Source: Candidatus Coatesiibacteriota bacterium
Lineage (GTDB): Bacteria > B130-G9
NCBI GenBank assembly: GCA_016929465.1
Contig: JAFGIT010000362.1
Location: forward strand, 1 to 6,919
Direction of reading: 5' to 3'
Length of the DNA: 6,919 nt
Positions 6,126-6,919 of the stretch are shown piece after piece. The notes below the pieces were generated by a model. That model had not been told where the DNA came from, did no database searches, and worked only from the letters and a program-made list of their open reading frames with translations. Position 1 is the first letter of the stretch. Every line of letters begins with the position of its first letter. The position numbers and the translations under genes were made by a program.

Positions 6126-6919
6126 TCATAGATAGCGAGGGCGCAGCAACATCTTGGCTATCCTGGGCAGAGCCCTGGGGCCAAATTTCTTACTCATTTC
6201 GAGAAGAGGCGCCGGTCTAAGCCAGAATTTCCTCATCGCACCGAGGATGTCAGATACTACGACGTCGCCCCTGTCCATGCTGCCCATTCTCTTGACCTCT
6301 CCTTCCCCGAATCTTCTCCGCTTGAGAAGGTCAATCGACCTGGACCCCGATGTCATTCGCGCATCGAGGAATTCGATGGCATTCGCTCCGCTCTTTCTGG
6401 CGAATTTCACTGCGGAGACCATATCCTCATCATCCGGGAAGAGACCAGCAACGAAGCATAGACAGGTGAAGATGCCAGCAGCATGAAGCAGCCTGATCGC
6501 TCGTGATCGACAGTCCGCATCACGGTCCGGCCCATAGCCGAATTCAGAGGCCGCCCTCTCTGCATTCAGAGGTAGAACAAGGAAGACCATGTCGCACCCG
6601 GCTGTCTTCAGCTTCTGGATCGTCTGTTCAGAGAACGTGCAATCGCATGAGCGAAAACTGAAGGAGGCCGTCTTCAATCCAGCTCTGGCCATCTCCTCGA
6701 CGAGCTCCTCCCACCACAGGTCCGGAGGAGTGAGATTATCCGCAATGAGCTCGAAACGCCGCTCGCCCAAATCGAGCAGAGCTGACCTCATTTCCTTTAC
6801 TAGCGCAAAGGGCCTACGCAGATGTGTGACTCCGCCTGATATCTTTGGGACCAGGCAGTGCAGACAGTTATGTTTGCAGCCGGTGGATGCAAGCACCGGC
6901 AATCGCAGTTGGCCATCTA
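6126..6919 (-). CDS. B12-type radical SAM protein, 5'-truncated (C-terminal 263 residues)
   Basis: The frame is open to the right edge (...DGQLRLPVLASTGCKHNC), so the TTG at 6902 is internal and the N-terminal part, normally a cobalamin-binding domain in this kind of protein, is outside the window. The radical SAM [4Fe-4S] motif CxxxCxxC is complete: GCKHNCLHC, with Cys codons at 6876-6878, 6864-6866 and 6855-6857. The barrel then follows the usual B12-radical SAM order: FELIADNLTPP, equivalent to the common F.DDNFT strand; the KTAGCD turn; and CFVAGLFPDDEDM, equivalent to the F.iGlPGET..d strand. The segment normally reading G.ES is VFLVLPLNAERA and lacks the Gly-x-Glu. The C-terminus is basic and helical (MSKKFGPRALPRIAKMLLRP). 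Such enzymes reductively cleave S-adenosylmethionine to make a radical, often for methylation or ring and carbon-chain rearrangement. The substrate cannot be read here, and no biosynthetic neighbours are visible. Confidence 0.85.
   Translation of the reverse strand, partial: DGQLRLPVLASTGCKHNCLHCLVPKISGGVTHLRRPFALVKEMRSALLDLGERRFELIADNLTPPDLWWEELVEEMARAGLKTASFSFRSCDCTFSEQTIQKLKTAGCDMVFLVLPLNAERAASEFGYGPDRDADCRSRAIRLLHAAGIFTCLCFVAGLFPDDEDMVSAVKFARKSGANAIEFLDARMTSGSRSIDLLKRRRFGEGEVKRMGSMDRGDVVVSDILGAMRKFWLRPAPLLEMSKKFGPRALPRIAKMLLRPRYL

Overview
The window looks like chromosomal DNA from a bacterium, probably an uncultivated, Gram-negative-type lineage. The reasons are a bacterial FapA/DUF342 protein, a large Sec-exported multidomain protein, a B12-type radical SAM protein, and moderately GC-rich DNA that still uses ATA, AGA and AGG codons freely. 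I cannot place it in a phylum from the sequence alone. No RNA gene, CRISPR array, insertion sequence or phage gene is visible.

Layout from left to right. Bases 2-973 (+) are the C-terminal half of a FapA-like protein, cut by the left edge. After a 29-base convergent gap come three genes on the minus strand, which in transcription order run from right to left. First is a radical SAM protein cut by the right edge (6126-6919). After a 177-base gap comes a 941-residue exported protein (3123-5948). After a further intergenic stretch of about 140-195 bases comes a cytoplasmic-looking protein made of two beta-propellers (1003 to about 2970). No stretch over 300 bases lacks a gene.

The main discovery is the exported protein. 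It has a clear subtilisin-fold (peptidase S8) domain, but every catalytic position is replaced. The catalytic Asp is Ser, His is Thr, the oxyanion-hole Asn is Asp and the nucleophile Ser is Ala. The surrounding fold motifs and the Ca-binding-type loop are preserved, and the frame is intact over more than 900 codons. This reads as a genuine pseudoprotease embedded between a propeller, an Ig/carboxypeptidase-regulatory-like domain and two tandem C-terminal beta-sandwich repeats. A binding, scaffolding or sensing role is more likely than proteolysis.

The three minus-strand genes may be one transcription unit, but the gaps are large enough for separate promoters. The gap before the propeller gene holds a short 20-base-period direct repeat and a small hairpin that might be regulatory. 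No pathway linking the four genes can be shown from the sequence.
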